A stretch of 64,000 nucleotides of DNA from the NCBI RefSeq assembly GCF_010894405.1, contig NZ_JAAIYA010000037.1, forward strand, positions 1-64,000. Reading direction: 5' to 3'. Every line of letters begins with the position of its first letter. Within the stretch, counting starts at the first letter, position 1. Source of the stretch: Pyxidicoccus caerfyrddinensis. Its GTDB lineage: Bacteria > Myxococcota > Myxococcia > Myxococcales > Myxococcaceae. Positions 53,389-62,826 of this stretch are shown here, one piece after another. Position numbers and translations under genes: made by a program. Below the pieces are notes generated by a model, which was given only the letters and a program-made list of their open reading frames with translations, did no database searches and was not told where the DNA came from.

Positions 53389-56300
53389 ATGTACTGCCCT
53401 GACTGCCGGCAGGAACGGCTTGGCAACGCCCAACATTGCGCGCTGTGTGGCACCACGATGGCGATGCGTCCGCGCAACGCCGTGGAGGCCGAGCTCGCGC
53501 ATGTGCACTTCCTGCTCGATGAGCTGAAGCGCTGGGACTCTTCCGACGTTCCGCGCAACGTGTCGCGGTTCCTCTCCGAGCGGTACGAGCGACAGGCCCG
53601 CATCCTCCTCTCCGTGCTCACGGAGATGCCCCTGGATGCGATGGGCCGCGCTCCCGTGACGAGCGAGGCCGTGGTGGCCCCACCCGAGCCCGTGGCCGCG
53701 CCGGTCCCGGTGGACGCGGTGGCGCGGGTGGAGGCGGCTGCTTCGGCTGAAGCCGTGGCGCCTGTCGCGCAGTCGGTGGAGCCTGCTTCGACGGAACCCG
53801 TCGCGGAGCCGGTGGAGCCTGTTTCGACGGAACCCGTCGCGGAGTCGGTGGAAGGGCGCACGGCTGAGCCTGCTGCTTCGACGGAAGCTGTTGGACCCGT
53901 CGCGGAGCCCGCCGCTTCGGCGGAGCCCGTGGCTTCGTCGCCAGAGCCAACGCAAGACAACACGCGGGAAGAGCCGGCCCGCGAGCCCAAGGCGCGCGCA
54001 CCGGGGCTGCCCCGTCCCCGCCGCCTGCCGCTGCCTCCGAATCCGGCCGAGGCGTACGCGGAGCCTCCGCAGCCGCGCACCGCCACCGCGCGCCTCGTCG
54101 AGGAGACCTCCACCTGGAACCGGGTGTGGAGGCCGTTCCTCTACGAGAGCATCATGTGGTTCGTCGGTGCCTTCCTCATCCTCTCGGGCACCCTCTACTT
54201 CGTCTTCGAGAGCTGGGCGGGGATGTCCTCCAGCCTCCGCTCGCTCACCGTCTTCGGCATGACGGCCGGGTACTCCGCCGGCTTCTCCATCTGGGGCGCG
54301 TACCTCGCCCGGCGCGAGGCGCTGCGCAACCCCGGCCACATCCTGGGCCTCATCGGCTCGGCCGCCGCGCCGCTCGCGGGCATTGCGCTCGGACCCCTGG
54401 ACATGGGCGAGGCGCTCCACTTCGGCGGCGTGGGCCCCCTGCTGCTCATCCCCATGTTGCTGGCGTGGTCTGGCATCGCCGCCGTCCTCGTGCGCAAGCC
54501 GGCCGAGTCCCTCGACGCCCCATCCCGGTCGCTCGTGCAGGCCGTCCTCGCCGCGAGCACGTTGATGATGGGGCTGGCCCCGCTCGCCGCGAAGCTCGGC
54601 GGCGCCGCGCCGTGGCTCAACCTCCTGCCCTGCGCGCTCTTCTTCGTCCTCTCCTCGCGCCCGACTCCGGAGCCGCGCAAGAGCGCCGCGCTCGTCTTCG
54701 CCGTGGCGGCGCCGCTCTACCTCCTCGCCCTCTACTCGGTGCGACTGCACGTGGCCCTGGTGGGCGTGGACCTGGAGCCCGTGCCGGGCTCGTATGCGCC
54801 CTTCGTCGCCATCCTGCTCGCCACGGCCCTGCGCTTCCGCACGCTGGAGCCCGAGCGCACCGCCGACACGCTCGCGCTCGGCGTGGTCTCCCTCCAGGTG
54901 GCCTCGCTGGTCGCCGCCGCGACGGCCCCCGCGCCCGCGTTCTTCGTCACCGCCGCCGTGCTCACGTGGACTCTGGTGACGCTGGCGCGCGGTGGCCTCG
55001 CCCGGCTGCCGTGGGTGTACGGCGCCTACGCCAGCACCTACTTCGCCTACGCCTCCAGCGCGCAGCTCATCCCGGGTCCGGTGAAGCGCTTCATCGACGC
55101 GCTCAAGGGGCGGCTCGGCTACCCCGTCACCGACGCGCTGCCCCTCCAGTACGGCGCGCTGTCCGCGCTGCCCTTCGTCACCGCGGGCGTCGTGCTCGCG
55201 GTGATGCGGTTGTGGCGCGGTGAGCGCACGGGCAACGCGCGCGACCTCGCCTTCGCGGAGGTGCTGCTGCGCGCCACCGCCGTGGCCAGCCCGCTGTTCG
55301 CCTTCTATGGCATGGCGGGTCCCGACTCGCGCCCGGCCTTCTGGAGCGCGCTCGGCATGTGCCTGGTGTGCCTGACGGCGGGCCTGCTGGTGGAGCGCTT
55401 CTACCTGACCGCCGTGGGCGCCGGCCTGGCGCTGCTGCTGCCACTCCACGCCGCCATCGTGCTGGGCGCTCCGGGCGCGTCCGTCGTGTCCGGTGCGCTG
55501 GCGCTGGTGCTCGCCGGCGTGAGCCTGCTGTGCACCTCGCGCACGCGGTGGCTGCTCGCCTCCGTCGTGGGGGTGACGGCGTCTGTCGGCTTCCTGATGG
55601 GCATCTCCGGCGGCGGCGCGGTGTCCGTGACGGGCGTGGTGCTGTGCGGCGCCGCGGCCATCGTCGCCGCCTGGGCGGTGCAGAGCGCGCCGGCCATGGC
55701 GTTCGCCGCGCTCCTCGCCGCGGCGGCCCTGCCGAAGCTGGCCGGCCAGGTATCTCCGGACGCGGTGGCGCCCGCGCTCGCCTTCGTCGCGCTCGGCCTC
55801 GCGCTGCTGGGAGAGCGGGGCGGGCTGGCGCGGCTGCTGGGGCTGCCCGCCGTCCTCTATGCCGTGCTCGCGCTGACCTGGGGCGTGGCGTCCGAGGTGC
55901 AGGGACTGGGACTGGTGGTGCTCACCGCCGCGGCCGCCGTCGCCGTGACGTCGCGCACGTTCCCCGTCGTGCGGCCGCTCGCGGTCATCATCGCCGCGCT
56001 CGCGCTGCTGCCCGACCTGCGCGGCGTCTACGAGCCCTGGAGCGGGTGGATGTCTCCGGGCCTGTCCGCGTCGCTGTTCGTGCTATGGTCGCTGGGCACC
56101 TCGCTCTCCGCCGTGCGCTGGGGCAAGAGCGCCAGCACCACCACGGCGGCGCTGGTGGCGCTCCTCTTCTCGCTGGTCCCCGTGGCCGCCGGCTCGGGGC
56201 AGCACGTGCCCCTGATGCTCGCGGCGGCGCTCGCGGCCCTGCTCACCGCGCGTGCGCTGCCCGCGAGCCTCAGCGTCGGCGTGGCCTCGCTGTACGCCGC

Positions 56301-59300
56301 CGTCGCCCTCGCCGACGTGGGCCCAGTGGCGATGCTTGCGCTGGCCGCCGTGCTGAGCATCCTCGCCGTGCTGGAGGAGGTGCCCGCCGTGCTGCGCATC
56401 GGCGCGGGTGGCCGGCGCTTCGCCCTGGTGGCCACGCTGGCCGCCGTCATCGTGCTGGGCTTCAGCGTGGTGCAGTGGGACGAGGCGGGACTGCCGCTGC
56501 TGGTGGCGGGCACGCTGGTGATGCCGCTGCTGTGGACGCGCGCCAACCGGATGCCCTTCTTCGCCGCCCTCATGGTGCCCTACACCCTGGTGGGCATCGC
56601 CGTGGTGGGCGGGACGCCGCCCGCGTGGGTGCAGGTGCTGCCGCTGGTGGCCCTGGCCGTGGTGCGCGCCGCGGAGCACTTCCCGGCCGTGGCCTCGCTG
56701 CTTTTGCGCTCGCGGGAGGAGAAGCCCCGGCGCGAGCTGTCCGTGTGGATGCAGGGTGCGCTCGCGGTGGTGACGCCGCTGCTGCTCCTGACTCCGTGGG
56801 CGGGCTCCGGCCCCGTGTACTTCCTCACCGCCGCGCTGGCGCTGATGCCGGGGCCGCGACCCTTCCTGCGCGTCTGTGGCGCCGCGCTGTTCCTCCTCTT
56901 CGTGCCGGAGGCGCGGCCCGTCGTCACTGGACTGCTGCTGGCGCTCGCCCTGGCATCGCATCACCGGCCCGCCGCGCTGTGGTCCTTCTTCCGGTGTGAG
57001 CCGGACGCGGTGTTGCGGCCCGCGGCCGTCTTCACGGCGCTCGCCTTCGCGGTGCTGCCCGTGCTGGGACAGCCCACGCCCCTGCACCTGGTCGGACTGG
57101 CCGCCGTGCTCGCCGCCGCCGCGTTCCTGCTGTCTCGCCGGTGGCTGCTCACCCCCGCCGTGTGGGCCCTGGCGCTGGCGCCCGTGGGCCAGGTCAGCAC
57201 GCATGCCCTCCTGGAGTGGCGGCCCGAGGCGGGGTTGCCCATCGTCGCCGTGGCGCTGGGTGCGGCGCTGCTGTCCGCCGCGTGCCAGTCCGGCCGCGTG
57301 CAGCGCGCGCTCGCCGCCGCCTTCGCCCGTGTGCTGCCGGAGTTGGAGGGCACGTGGAGCGAGCCGGTGTGGGTGGGCGGCGCGGGCTCGCTGGGGTTGC
57401 TGCTGGTGGGGCGGTTGCTGGACACGGGCCCGGGCGCACTGGCGCTGCCCGTGGCGCTGGGCGCGGGGCTGACGTCGTGCGTCCTCATGGTGGCGCGCAC
57501 CCGGTGGATGGCCAACGTGGCCACCGGGTTGCTGGGCCTGTCGCTCATCGCCGCCGTGCCGCCGCTGTGGGCGCCCGCGGTGGTCAGCGGCGCGGGGCTG
57601 GCACTGTGCCTGCTGGGCATGTGGCTGGACGGGCGCGGCCTGCGCGTGGGCGCGGCGCTGCACCACGGCGGCTGGGTGCTGTCGCTGCTGTCGCTGGCGG
57701 GCCTGCGGGATTTGGAGCACGTGGGCACGCCGCTGTGCATCTTCTTCGGGCTGGGCGCCGCGTGGGCCGTGGTGCTGCGGCGCCGCGAGCGCGAGGTGGT
57801 GGGCTGGCTGGCCTCGCTCGCCGCCGTGCACGGGTGGTTGATGCACCTGGGTGCGGTGTACTCGCCCGGGCGGGGCTCGGAGTTCATCCTCCCGTGCCTC
57901 CCGTACTTTGGCGCCGCCAGCGCGCTGCTCGCCACGCTGGCGATGCGCGTGGCGGGGAAGCCGTGGCGCCGGGGCGTGGGGCACGGCTTCACCGTCGTCG
58001 CGCTCATCGAGGTGCTGCTGGGGCTGGGACAGCCCACGCCCCTGCACCTGGCCGTGCTGGCCGCCGTGCTCGCCGCCGCTGCGTTCCTGCTGTCTCGCCG
58101 GTGGCTGCTCACCCCCGCCGTGTGGGCCCTGGCGCTGGCGCCCGTGGGTCAGGTCAGCACGCATGCCTTCCTGGAATGGCGGCCCGAGGCGGGGCTGCCC
58201 ATCGTCGCCGTGGCGCTGGGCGCGGCGCTGCTGTCCGCCGTGTGCCAGTCCGGTCGCGTGCAGCGCGCGCTCGCCGCTGCCTTCGCCCGTGTGCTGCCGG
58301 AGCTGGAGGGCACGTGGAGCGAGCCGCTGTGGGTGGGTGGCGCGGGCTCGCTGGGGCTGCTGCTGGTGGGGCGGCTGCTGGTCACGGGCCCGGGTGCACT
58401 GGCGCTGCCCGTGGCGCTGGGCGCGGGGCTGACGTCGTGCGTCCTCATGGTGGCGCGCACGCGGTGGATGGCCAACGTGGCCACCGGGCTGCTGGGCCTG
58501 TCGCTCATCGCCGCCGTGCCGCCGCTGTGGGCGCCCGCGGTGGTCAGCGGGGCGGGGCTGGCGCTGTGCCTGCTGGGCACGTGGCTGGACGGGCGCGGCC
58601 TGCGCGTGGGCGCGGCGCTGCACCACGGCGGCTGGGTGCTGTCGCTGCTGTCGCTGGCGGGACTGCGGGACTTGGAGCACATGGGCACGCCGCTGTGCAT
58701 CCTCTTCGGACTGGGTGCCGCGTGGGCCGTGGTGCTGCGGCGCCGCGAGCGCGAGGTGGTGGGCTGGCTGGCCTCGCTCGCGGCCGTGCACGGGTGGCTG
58801 ATGCACCTGGGCGCGGTGCACTCGTCCGGGCGGGGCTCGGACTTCATCCTCCCGTACTTCGGTGCCGCCAGCGCGCTGCTCGCCACGCTGGCGCTGTTCG
58901 TGGCGGGGAAGCCGTGGCGCCGCGGCGTGGGACACGGCTTCACCGTCGTCGCGCTCACCGAGGTGCTGCTGGGTCTGTCGTTGCTGGGAGCCACCGGGGA
59001 CGGCCTGCGCGAGGCGCTCGTCGCCTCCGTCTCGCTGGCCGTGCTCCTCTTCGCGCTGGTGCGCCGCGCGGCCGTGGAGGAGGACGAGACGTCCGCCTAC
59101 CTCGCGCAGGGCGTGCTCGCGCTGGGCTATCTCTCCGTGCGCCTGCTGGGCATGGGCGTGAAGCCCGGCCCCGCGGACAGCCTCGCCGCGCTGGTAGGCG
59201 GAGCGCTCTTCACCGGCCTCTACTACTTCGTCCAGCGCGAGGGCTCGGGACTGAAGGCCTTCCGCCGGCCCGCGCTGGTGGGCGCATTCCTCTTCCCGCT

Positions 59301-59925
59301 GGCCGGTCTGCTCTCGGCGCCCTGGGGCGAGCCGCTCCAGGTGGCCGCGCTGCTGGTGGGCCACGCCGCGCACTTCGCCGCGCTGGGCACGCACCCGTCG
59401 CGCCGGGGTCCGGCGTCGCTGGCGTCGGTGATGGCCTTCAACGCGGCGCTGCTCCTGGTGTGGCAGGGCACTGGCACCGGAGAGCCTCAGTACTACGTCA
59501 TCCCCGCGGGGCTCTCGCTGCTCGCGCTGCTGCGCGTGTTCCGCGCCTCCATCGAGGAGGACACCTACGCACGGCTGCGTGCCGTCGCCGTCACCGGCAT
59601 CTACGTGGCCGGCGCGTGGAAGCCGCTCATGTTCAGCGACGGCGGCTCCATGCTCCTGTGCGTGGTGCTCTGCGTGGCGGGCGTGGGCTTCGGCATCGCC
59701 CTGCGCATCCGCTCCTACGTGTACCTGGGCACCGCGTTCCTGGTGACGTGCATCGCCGCGAATCTGGTGCGCTTCGGCATGAGGGACCACCGCATCGCCG
59801 CGGCGTCGCTGTTCATGCTGGGCCTGCTCGTCATCGGCTCCATGGTGATGCTCAGCGCCCACCGCGCCACCCTGCTCCAGAGGTATGCACGGGTGCGAGA
59901 CATGCTCTCCACCTGGGAGGGATGA
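53389..59925 (+). CDS. Giant polytopic membrane protein, 2178 residues, with zinc ribbon and internal tandem duplication
   Basis: It starts at ATG 53389 with a zinc ribbon (C-P-D-C ... C-A-L-C, residues 3-20). A low-complexity Pro/Glu/Ala/Val region follows (about 85-230) with repeated T-E-P-V-A-E. The rest is dozens of hydrophobic helices to the end. Residues near 1226-1545 and 1546-1862 are near-identical copies. The zinc-ribbon-plus-many-helices plan recalls DUF2157/DUF2339-type proteins of unknown function, but at far greater length. A channel, transporter or envelope-polymer role cannot be told apart from sequence. Confidence 0.75.
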   Translation: MYCPDCRQERLGNAQHCALCGTTMAMRPRNAVEAELAHVHFLLDELKRWDSSDVPRNVSRFLSERYERQARILLSVLTEMPLDAMGRAPVTSEAVVAPPEPVAAPVPVDAVARVEAAASAEAVAPVAQSVEPASTEPVAEPVEPVSTEPVAESVEGRTAEPAASTEAVGPVAEPAASAEPVASSPEPTQDNTREEPAREPKARAPGLPRPRRLPLPPNPAEAYAEPPQPRTATARLVEETSTWNRVWRPFLYESIMWFVGAFLILSGTLYFVFESWAGMSSSLRSLTVFGMTAGYSAGFSIWGAYLARREALRNPGHILGLIGSAAAPLAGIALGPLDMGEALHFGGVGPLLLIPMLLAWSGIAAVLVRKPAESLDAPSRSLVQAVLAASTLMMGLAPLAAKLGGAAPWLNLLPCALFFVLSSRPTPEPRKSAALVFAVAAPLYLLALYSVRLHVALVGVDLEPVPGSYAPFVAILLATALRFRTLEPERTADTLALGVVSLQVASLVAAATAPAPAFFVTAAVLTWTLVTLARGGLARLPWVYGAYASTYFAYASSAQLIPGPVKRFIDALKGRLGYPVTDALPLQYGALSALPFVTAGVVLAVMRLWRGERTGNARDLAFAEVLLRATAVASPLFAFYGMAGPDSRPAFWSALGMCLVCLTAGLLVERFYLTAVGAGLALLLPLHAAIVLGAPGASVVSGALALVLAGVSLLCTSRTRWLLASVVGVTASVGFLMGISGGGAVSVTGVVLCGAAAIVAAWAVQSAPAMAFAALLAAAALPKLAGQVSPDAVAPALAFVALGLALLGERGGLARLLGLPAVLYAVLALTWGVASEVQGLGLVVLTAAAAVAVTSRTFPVVRPLAVIIAALALLPDLRGVYEPWSGWMSPGLSASLFVLWSLGTSLSAVRWGKSASTTTAALVALLFSLVPVAAGSGQHVPLMLAAALAALLTARALPASLSVGVASLYAAVALADVGPVAMLALAAVLSILAVLEEVPAVLRIGAGGRRFALVATLAAVIVLGFSVVQWDEAGLPLLVAGTLVMPLLWTRANRMPFFAALMVPYTLVGIAVVGGTPPAWVQVLPLVALAVVRAAEHFPAVASLLLRSREEKPRRELSVWMQGALAVVTPLLLLTPWAGSGPVYFLTAALALMPGPRPFLRVCGAALFLLFVPEARPVVTGLLLALALASHHRPAALWSFFRCEPDAVLRPAAVFTALAFAVLPVLGQPTPLHLVGLAAVLAAAAFLLSRRWLLTPAVWALALAPVGQVSTHALLEWRPEAGLPIVAVALGAALLSAACQSGRVQRALAAAFARVLPELEGTWSEPVWVGGAGSLGLLLVGRLLDTGPGALALPVALGAGLTSCVLMVARTRWMANVATGLLGLSLIAAVPPLWAPAVVSGAGLALCLLGMWLDGRGLRVGAALHHGGWVLSLLSLAGLRDLEHVGTPLCIFFGLGAAWAVVLRRREREVVGWLASLAAVHGWLMHLGAVYSPGRGSEFILPCLPYFGAASALLATLAMRVAGKPWRRGVGHGFTVVALIEVLLGLGQPTPLHLAVLAAVLAAAAFLLSRRWLLTPAVWALALAPVGQVSTHAFLEWRPEAGLPIVAVALGAALLSAVCQSGRVQRALAAAFARVLPELEGTWSEPLWVGGAGSLGLLLVGRLLVTGPGALALPVALGAGLTSCVLMVARTRWMANVATGLLGLSLIAAVPPLWAPAVVSGAGLALCLLGTWLDGRGLRVGAALHHGGWVLSLLSLAGLRDLEHMGTPLCILFGLGAAWAVVLRRREREVVGWLASLAAVHGWLMHLGAVHSSGRGSDFILPYFGAASALLATLALFVAGKPWRRGVGHGFTVVALTEVLLGLSLLGATGDGLREALVASVSLAVLLFALVRRAAVEEDETSAYLAQGVLALGYLSVRLLGMGVKPGPADSLAALVGGALFTGLYYFVQREGSGLKAFRRPALVGAFLFPLAGLLSAPWGEPLQVAALLVGHAAHFAALGTHPSRRGPASLASVMAFNAALLLVWQGTGTGEPQYYVIPAGLSLLALLRVFRASIEEDTYARLRAVAVTGIYVAGAWKPLMFSDGGSMLLCVVLCVAGVGFGIALRIRSYVYLGTAFLVTCIAANLVRFGMRDHRIAAASLFMLGLLVIGSMVMLSAHRATLLQRYARVRDMLSTWEG
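57063..58978 (+). repeat. In-frame tandem duplication of about 960 bases within the giant membrane protein gene
   Basis: Bases 57063-58022 recur at 58023-58978 with only scattered substitutions and one nine-base deletion in the second copy (near 58852). The reading frame is kept. Both copies begin G-Q-P-T-P-L-H-L and end near G-F-T-V-V-A-L-x-E-V-L-L-G-L. The closeness implies a recent event or continuing gene conversion. Confidence 0.9.
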
Positions 59926-59994
59926 CACGGAGAGTTCTTGGCGACACGCCCGGGAGGTGGGATTGAATGCAGCCCCAACAACCCCCCGGGAGGA

Positions 59995-60900
59995 ATGCTG
60001 TTGCTTCGCCTTCGTCTGCTCGCCGCCATCCCCCTGTGCGCTCTCGTCGGCTGTGCCACCGTGAAGTCCCGCCCGGCGGAGCCTCCGGTGGCGAGGGCGC
60101 CCGAGGTGGCGGTGATGGACGCGGCCTCGATGCCCGCCAACCCGCACGCAGAGGCAGGGCAGGCAGGCCTCGTGACGGTGGAGACGGTGGAGCTGCCCGG
60201 GTCGACTCCGGCGATGGTTCGCGAGGCCCCGGTGGAGCCGGCCGCCGCGCAGCAGGAGAAGGTGCGGCTGGTGACGTCCGGGGTGATTGCCGCCGCGCTG
60301 CAGGCCGCGAGCCTGGTGACGGGCCCCGCCAGCGCCACGGGTCGCTTCTGGGACGAGCTGCTGTCGCCGACGGAGCAGGCGCGCTCCATCGTCCAGCGCT
60401 CCATCCAGCTCGTCGGTGAGCGCAACCTCGGCCGCGTCAGCCGGAGCGTGCCCAATGACTGCTCCGGCTTCGTGCGGCTCGCATACCTCGCGGCGGGCAT
60501 CGACCTGGTGGCCCACGGCTTCCTCGCCGGGGAGAACGCCGTGTCCGCCATCTTCCGCCGCGCCCTGGACGTAGGCACCGTGCACCACCAGGCACCGCGC
60601 CCGGGCGACCTCGTCTTCTTCCGCGAGACGTATGACCGCAACCGCGACGGCCGCCGCAACGACGGGATGACCCACATCGGCGTCGTGGAGGCCGTGGACG
60701 CGGACGGCACCGTCACCTTCATCCACCGCGGGGGCAAGGGCGTGGCGCGCGGGCGGCTCAACCTGTCCGCGCCCGCGAAGCACCAGCTCGGCCAGGGCGG
60801 ACCGGTGTTGAATGACTACATCCGCCCCGCCGCCAAGGGCACCCGCGCCTACCTCGCAGGAGAGCTGTTCGCCGCGTTCGCTTCCCCTGAAGGCCTGTAA
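59995..60900 (+). CDS. NlpC/P60-like cell-wall hydrolase lipoprotein
   Basis: This 301-residue protein has a lipobox L-V-G-C at about residue 20. A C-terminal NlpC/P60-type domain shows the nucleophile in N-D-C-S-G-F-V-R-L near residue 160 and the His in M-T-H-I-G-V-V near 224. It would cleave peptidoglycan stem peptides. GGGAGG lies immediately before ATG 59995, which is tight; TTG 60001, two codons further in, has better spacing and may be the true start. Confidence 0.82.
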   Translation: MLLLRLRLLAAIPLCALVGCATVKSRPAEPPVARAPEVAVMDAASMPANPHAEAGQAGLVTVETVELPGSTPAMVREAPVEPAAAQQEKVRLVTSGVIAAALQAASLVTGPASATGRFWDELLSPTEQARSIVQRSIQLVGERNLGRVSRSVPNDCSGFVRLAYLAAGIDLVAHGFLAGENAVSAIFRRALDVGTVHHQAPRPGDLVFFRETYDRNRDGRRNDGMTHIGVVEAVDADGTVTFIHRGGKGVARGRLNLSAPAKHQLGQGGPVLNDYIRPAAKGTRAYLAGELFAAFASPEGL

Positions 60901-60968
60901 CCTTCCAGTGGCGCGCCCACACCCGGCGTGGCTTTGAAGAGACGCCGCGCTGGGGCGTCATACGCGGC

Positions 60969-61409
60969 ATGCGAATCGCCCTGCTGCTCGTAGGTGGTCT
61001 GCTCCTCACCCCGGGCTGTGTCCTCCATACGCGGCCGCTGCCTCGTCCCGCGCCGCGCCCGCAGCCTCCTCCTCCGCCCCCGCCGCCGCGTCCCTCGTCC
61101 ATGTCCTACAACGAGGCCGTGGACCTGGGCTTCGGCCAGTGCCGCTCGCGCGGCTACGAGTGCCGGCTGAAGGAAGCCCACCGCACCGGCAATGACGTGT
61201 GGAAGGTGAAGTTCGACGCCTTCGCCTCCGGCGCGAAGGGCCACCTCCACCTCGACTACGACGCGTATTCGCGCAACCTCCTCAAGGTGGACGAGAAGGT
61301 GAAGGGTCGTCGCGACGACCGGGACGATGACGGCGACTGGGATGACGACGACCACGGCCATGGCCACGGCAAGGGGAAGAAGAAGGGCCACGCCCACCGC
61401 GACGACTGA
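60969..61409 (+). CDS. Lipoprotein with Pro-rich linker and His/Asp-rich tail
   Basis: This 146-residue protein has a lipobox T-P-G-C at about residue 17, then a poly-Pro linker (about 28-42), a small PepSY-like alpha/beta part (about 45-105: Y-N-E-A-V-D-L-G, V-W-K-V-K-F-D-A) and a tail of Asp, His, Gly and Lys (D-D-D-D-H-G-H-G-H-G-K-G). The tail suggests metal binding. It precedes the ECF operon but is separated from it by hairpin repeats. Confidence 0.72.
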   Translation: MRIALLLVGGLLLTPGCVLHTRPLPRPAPRPQPPPPPPPPRPSSMSYNEAVDLGFGQCRSRGYECRLKEAHRTGNDVWKVKFDAFASGAKGHLHLDYDAYSRNLLKVDEKVKGRRDDRDDDGDWDDDDHGHGHGKGKKKGHAHRDD

Positions 61410-61440
61410 GCCCCGCTTCCCGCCCGGGCGTCCATTGGTA

Positions 61441-61520
61441 GGGCCGGCGCTCCCACGCCGGTCGTCAGCAGGGCCGGCGCTCCCACGCCGGTCGTCAGCA
61501 GGGCCGGCGCTCCCACGCCG
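61441..61520 (+). repeat. 30-base tandem hairpin repeats upstream of the ECF operon
   Basis: The unit GGGCCGGCGCTCCCACGCCGG + TCGTCAGCA repeats at 61441-61470 and 61471-61500 with a 20-base partial third copy at 61501-61520. Each unit can fold as CCGGCG-loop-CGCCGG. They may form consecutive terminators isolating the ECF genes, or be a small mobile repeat of REP type. Confidence 0.75.
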
Positions 61521-61607
61521 GCCCACATGGCTCGGAGGCCGGGCGGCGCTGTTTTCATTCACGGGTGTCCGCGGATTCGCGCCCGGGTGTCTCCAGGGTG
61601 CGGCGCC

Positions 61608-62123
61608 ATGACTCCCACGTCCCAGGTCGACATCTCCTCGCTCTACCGGCGCCATGTGGCGCTGGTGCGCGGCTGTGCGCTGCGCATCCTCGGCGAGCCG
61701 GCCGCCGCAGAGGACGTGGCACAGGAGGCCTTCATCCGCTTCCTGCAGCACCGCGAGCGCAGCGGCAACGAGCAGGACACGGCCGCCTTCCTCTACCGCA
61801 CGAGCACCAACCTCGCCCTCAACCGGCTGCGCGACGCGCGCCGGCGCAAGGGACTGCACGACGCACACCTGCCGGACGCGGAGCCTCACAGTCCGCACTC
61901 GCCCGAGGACGGGCTGGCGCTGCGCAAGGTGTTGGCCGAGGCGGACCCCGAGCAGGCGCAGATTGCCGCCTGCTACTTCATCCACGGCATGGAGCACGAG
62001 GAAATCGCCGGGCTGCTCGGCGTCCCGCGCCGCACCGTGGGCCGCCGGCTGGAGAAGTTCCGCGCCCACGCCGAGCACATGCTGCAAGGCGAGCGCAGAA
62101 AGGAAGCAGGCCATGGTGGCTGA
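61608..62123 (+). CDS. ECF-type RNA polymerase sigma factor
   Basis: This 171-residue protein has sigma region 2 (about 8-75: L-Y-R-R-H-V-A-L-V-R, A-E-D-V-A-Q-E-A-F-I-R) and region 4 (about 113-160: E-E-I-A-G-L-L-G-V-P-R-R-T-V-G-R-R-L). ATG at 61608. The anti-sigma gene starts inside its last codons (11-base overlap), so the two are made together. It should transcribe its own operon and unknown targets when freed. Confidence 0.9.
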   Translation: MTPTSQVDISSLYRRHVALVRGCALRILGEPAAAEDVAQEAFIRFLQHRERSGNEQDTAAFLYRTSTNLALNRLRDARRRKGLHDAHLPDAEPHSPHSPEDGLALRKVLAEADPEQAQIAACYFIHGMEHEEIAGLLGVPRRTVGRRLEKFRAHAEHMLQGERRKEAGHGG

Positions 62124-62826
62124 GCCGTTCCTCAGGTCCAAGGTGTCCGCGGACTGTCTGTCCGGGTGGCGCGTCTCGCAGGTGGTCCTCGGGCTGCTGC
62201 CCGCCGAGGAGCGCGTCCCCGCAGAGGCGCACCTCGCCACCTGCGCGTCGTGCAAGGGGCGCGTGGACGCGGAGCATGCGCAGGCGCGGGCGGCGGCGTT
62301 CGAGAAGGTGCCGGAGGCGCTGCTTGCCGCCGTGCCTTCCCGGCCCGCGCGCCCGCAGTGGTCGCCGTGGAGGTGGGTACCTGCCTTCGCCGTTGTGCCC
62401 GCGCTGGCGGTGGGGGTGTTCCTGGCGGTGCGGGCTCCGCCTCCGGTGACGCGCTCCGGAGAGACGCTGAAGGGCGGCGCGTCGCTGGACGTGGCGGTTG
62501 CGCGCGAGGGGGCGCTCGTGGTCAACGGCATCCCCGCGGAAGAGGTTGCGGGGCTGAGGGCGGGAGACCGGCTGCGCCTGCGCGTGCAGGGCGCGCCGCC
62601 GTCCGCGTGGCTCATCCTCCAGGGAGACGAGGAAGGACAATGGACCCCGTACTTCGAGGGGCTCGCGCCCCAGGGCGGCTGGCTGCCCATGGGCATCACC
62701 GTCACGCCGGAGGGGCGCACGCGGATGCGCCTGCTGACCTGCGCGGAGAAGCCTCCGCGCGGCGTGCCGCCCGAGGAAGTCTGCCGGGTGCGCGTCTACG
62801 ACTGGGGCATGGCCGGCACGCCGTGA
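62113..62826 (+). CDS. Membrane anti-sigma factor with zinc-finger domain
   Basis: This 237-residue protein has a cytoplasmic zinc-containing anti-sigma motif (H-L-A-T-C-A-S-C, about residues 37-44). One membrane helix lies at about 93-115 (W-V-P-A-F-A-V-V-P-A-L-A-V-G). A periplasmic domain of about 120 residues follows, rich in beta strands (L-R-A-G-D-R-L-R-L-R-V, W-L-I-L-Q-G-D-E-E-G), similar in character to DUF4384-like sensory domains. It overlaps the sigma gene at one end and the protease gene (GTGA) at the other. It should hold the sigma factor until a periplasmic signal. Confidence 0.82.
   Translation: MVAEPFLRSKVSADCLSGWRVSQVVLGLLPAEERVPAEAHLATCASCKGRVDAEHAQARAAAFEKVPEALLAAVPSRPARPQWSPWRWVPAFAVVPALAVGVFLAVRAPPPVTRSGETLKGGASLDVAVAREGALVVNGIPAEEVAGLRAGDRLRLRVQGAPPSAWLILQGDEEGQWTPYFEGLAPQGGWLPMGITVTPEGRTRMRLLTCAEKPPRGVPPEEVCRVRVYDWGMAGTP

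Noticed and set aside
56083..60783. Very long open frame on the minus strand opposite the giant membrane protein
   Set aside because: It is Gln/His/Arg-rich without domains and mirrors the codon bias of the plus-strand gene; high-GC DNA often leaves the antisense frame open.
61441..61520. CRISPR array
   Set aside because: The units are contiguous with no unique spacers, and no cas gene is present.
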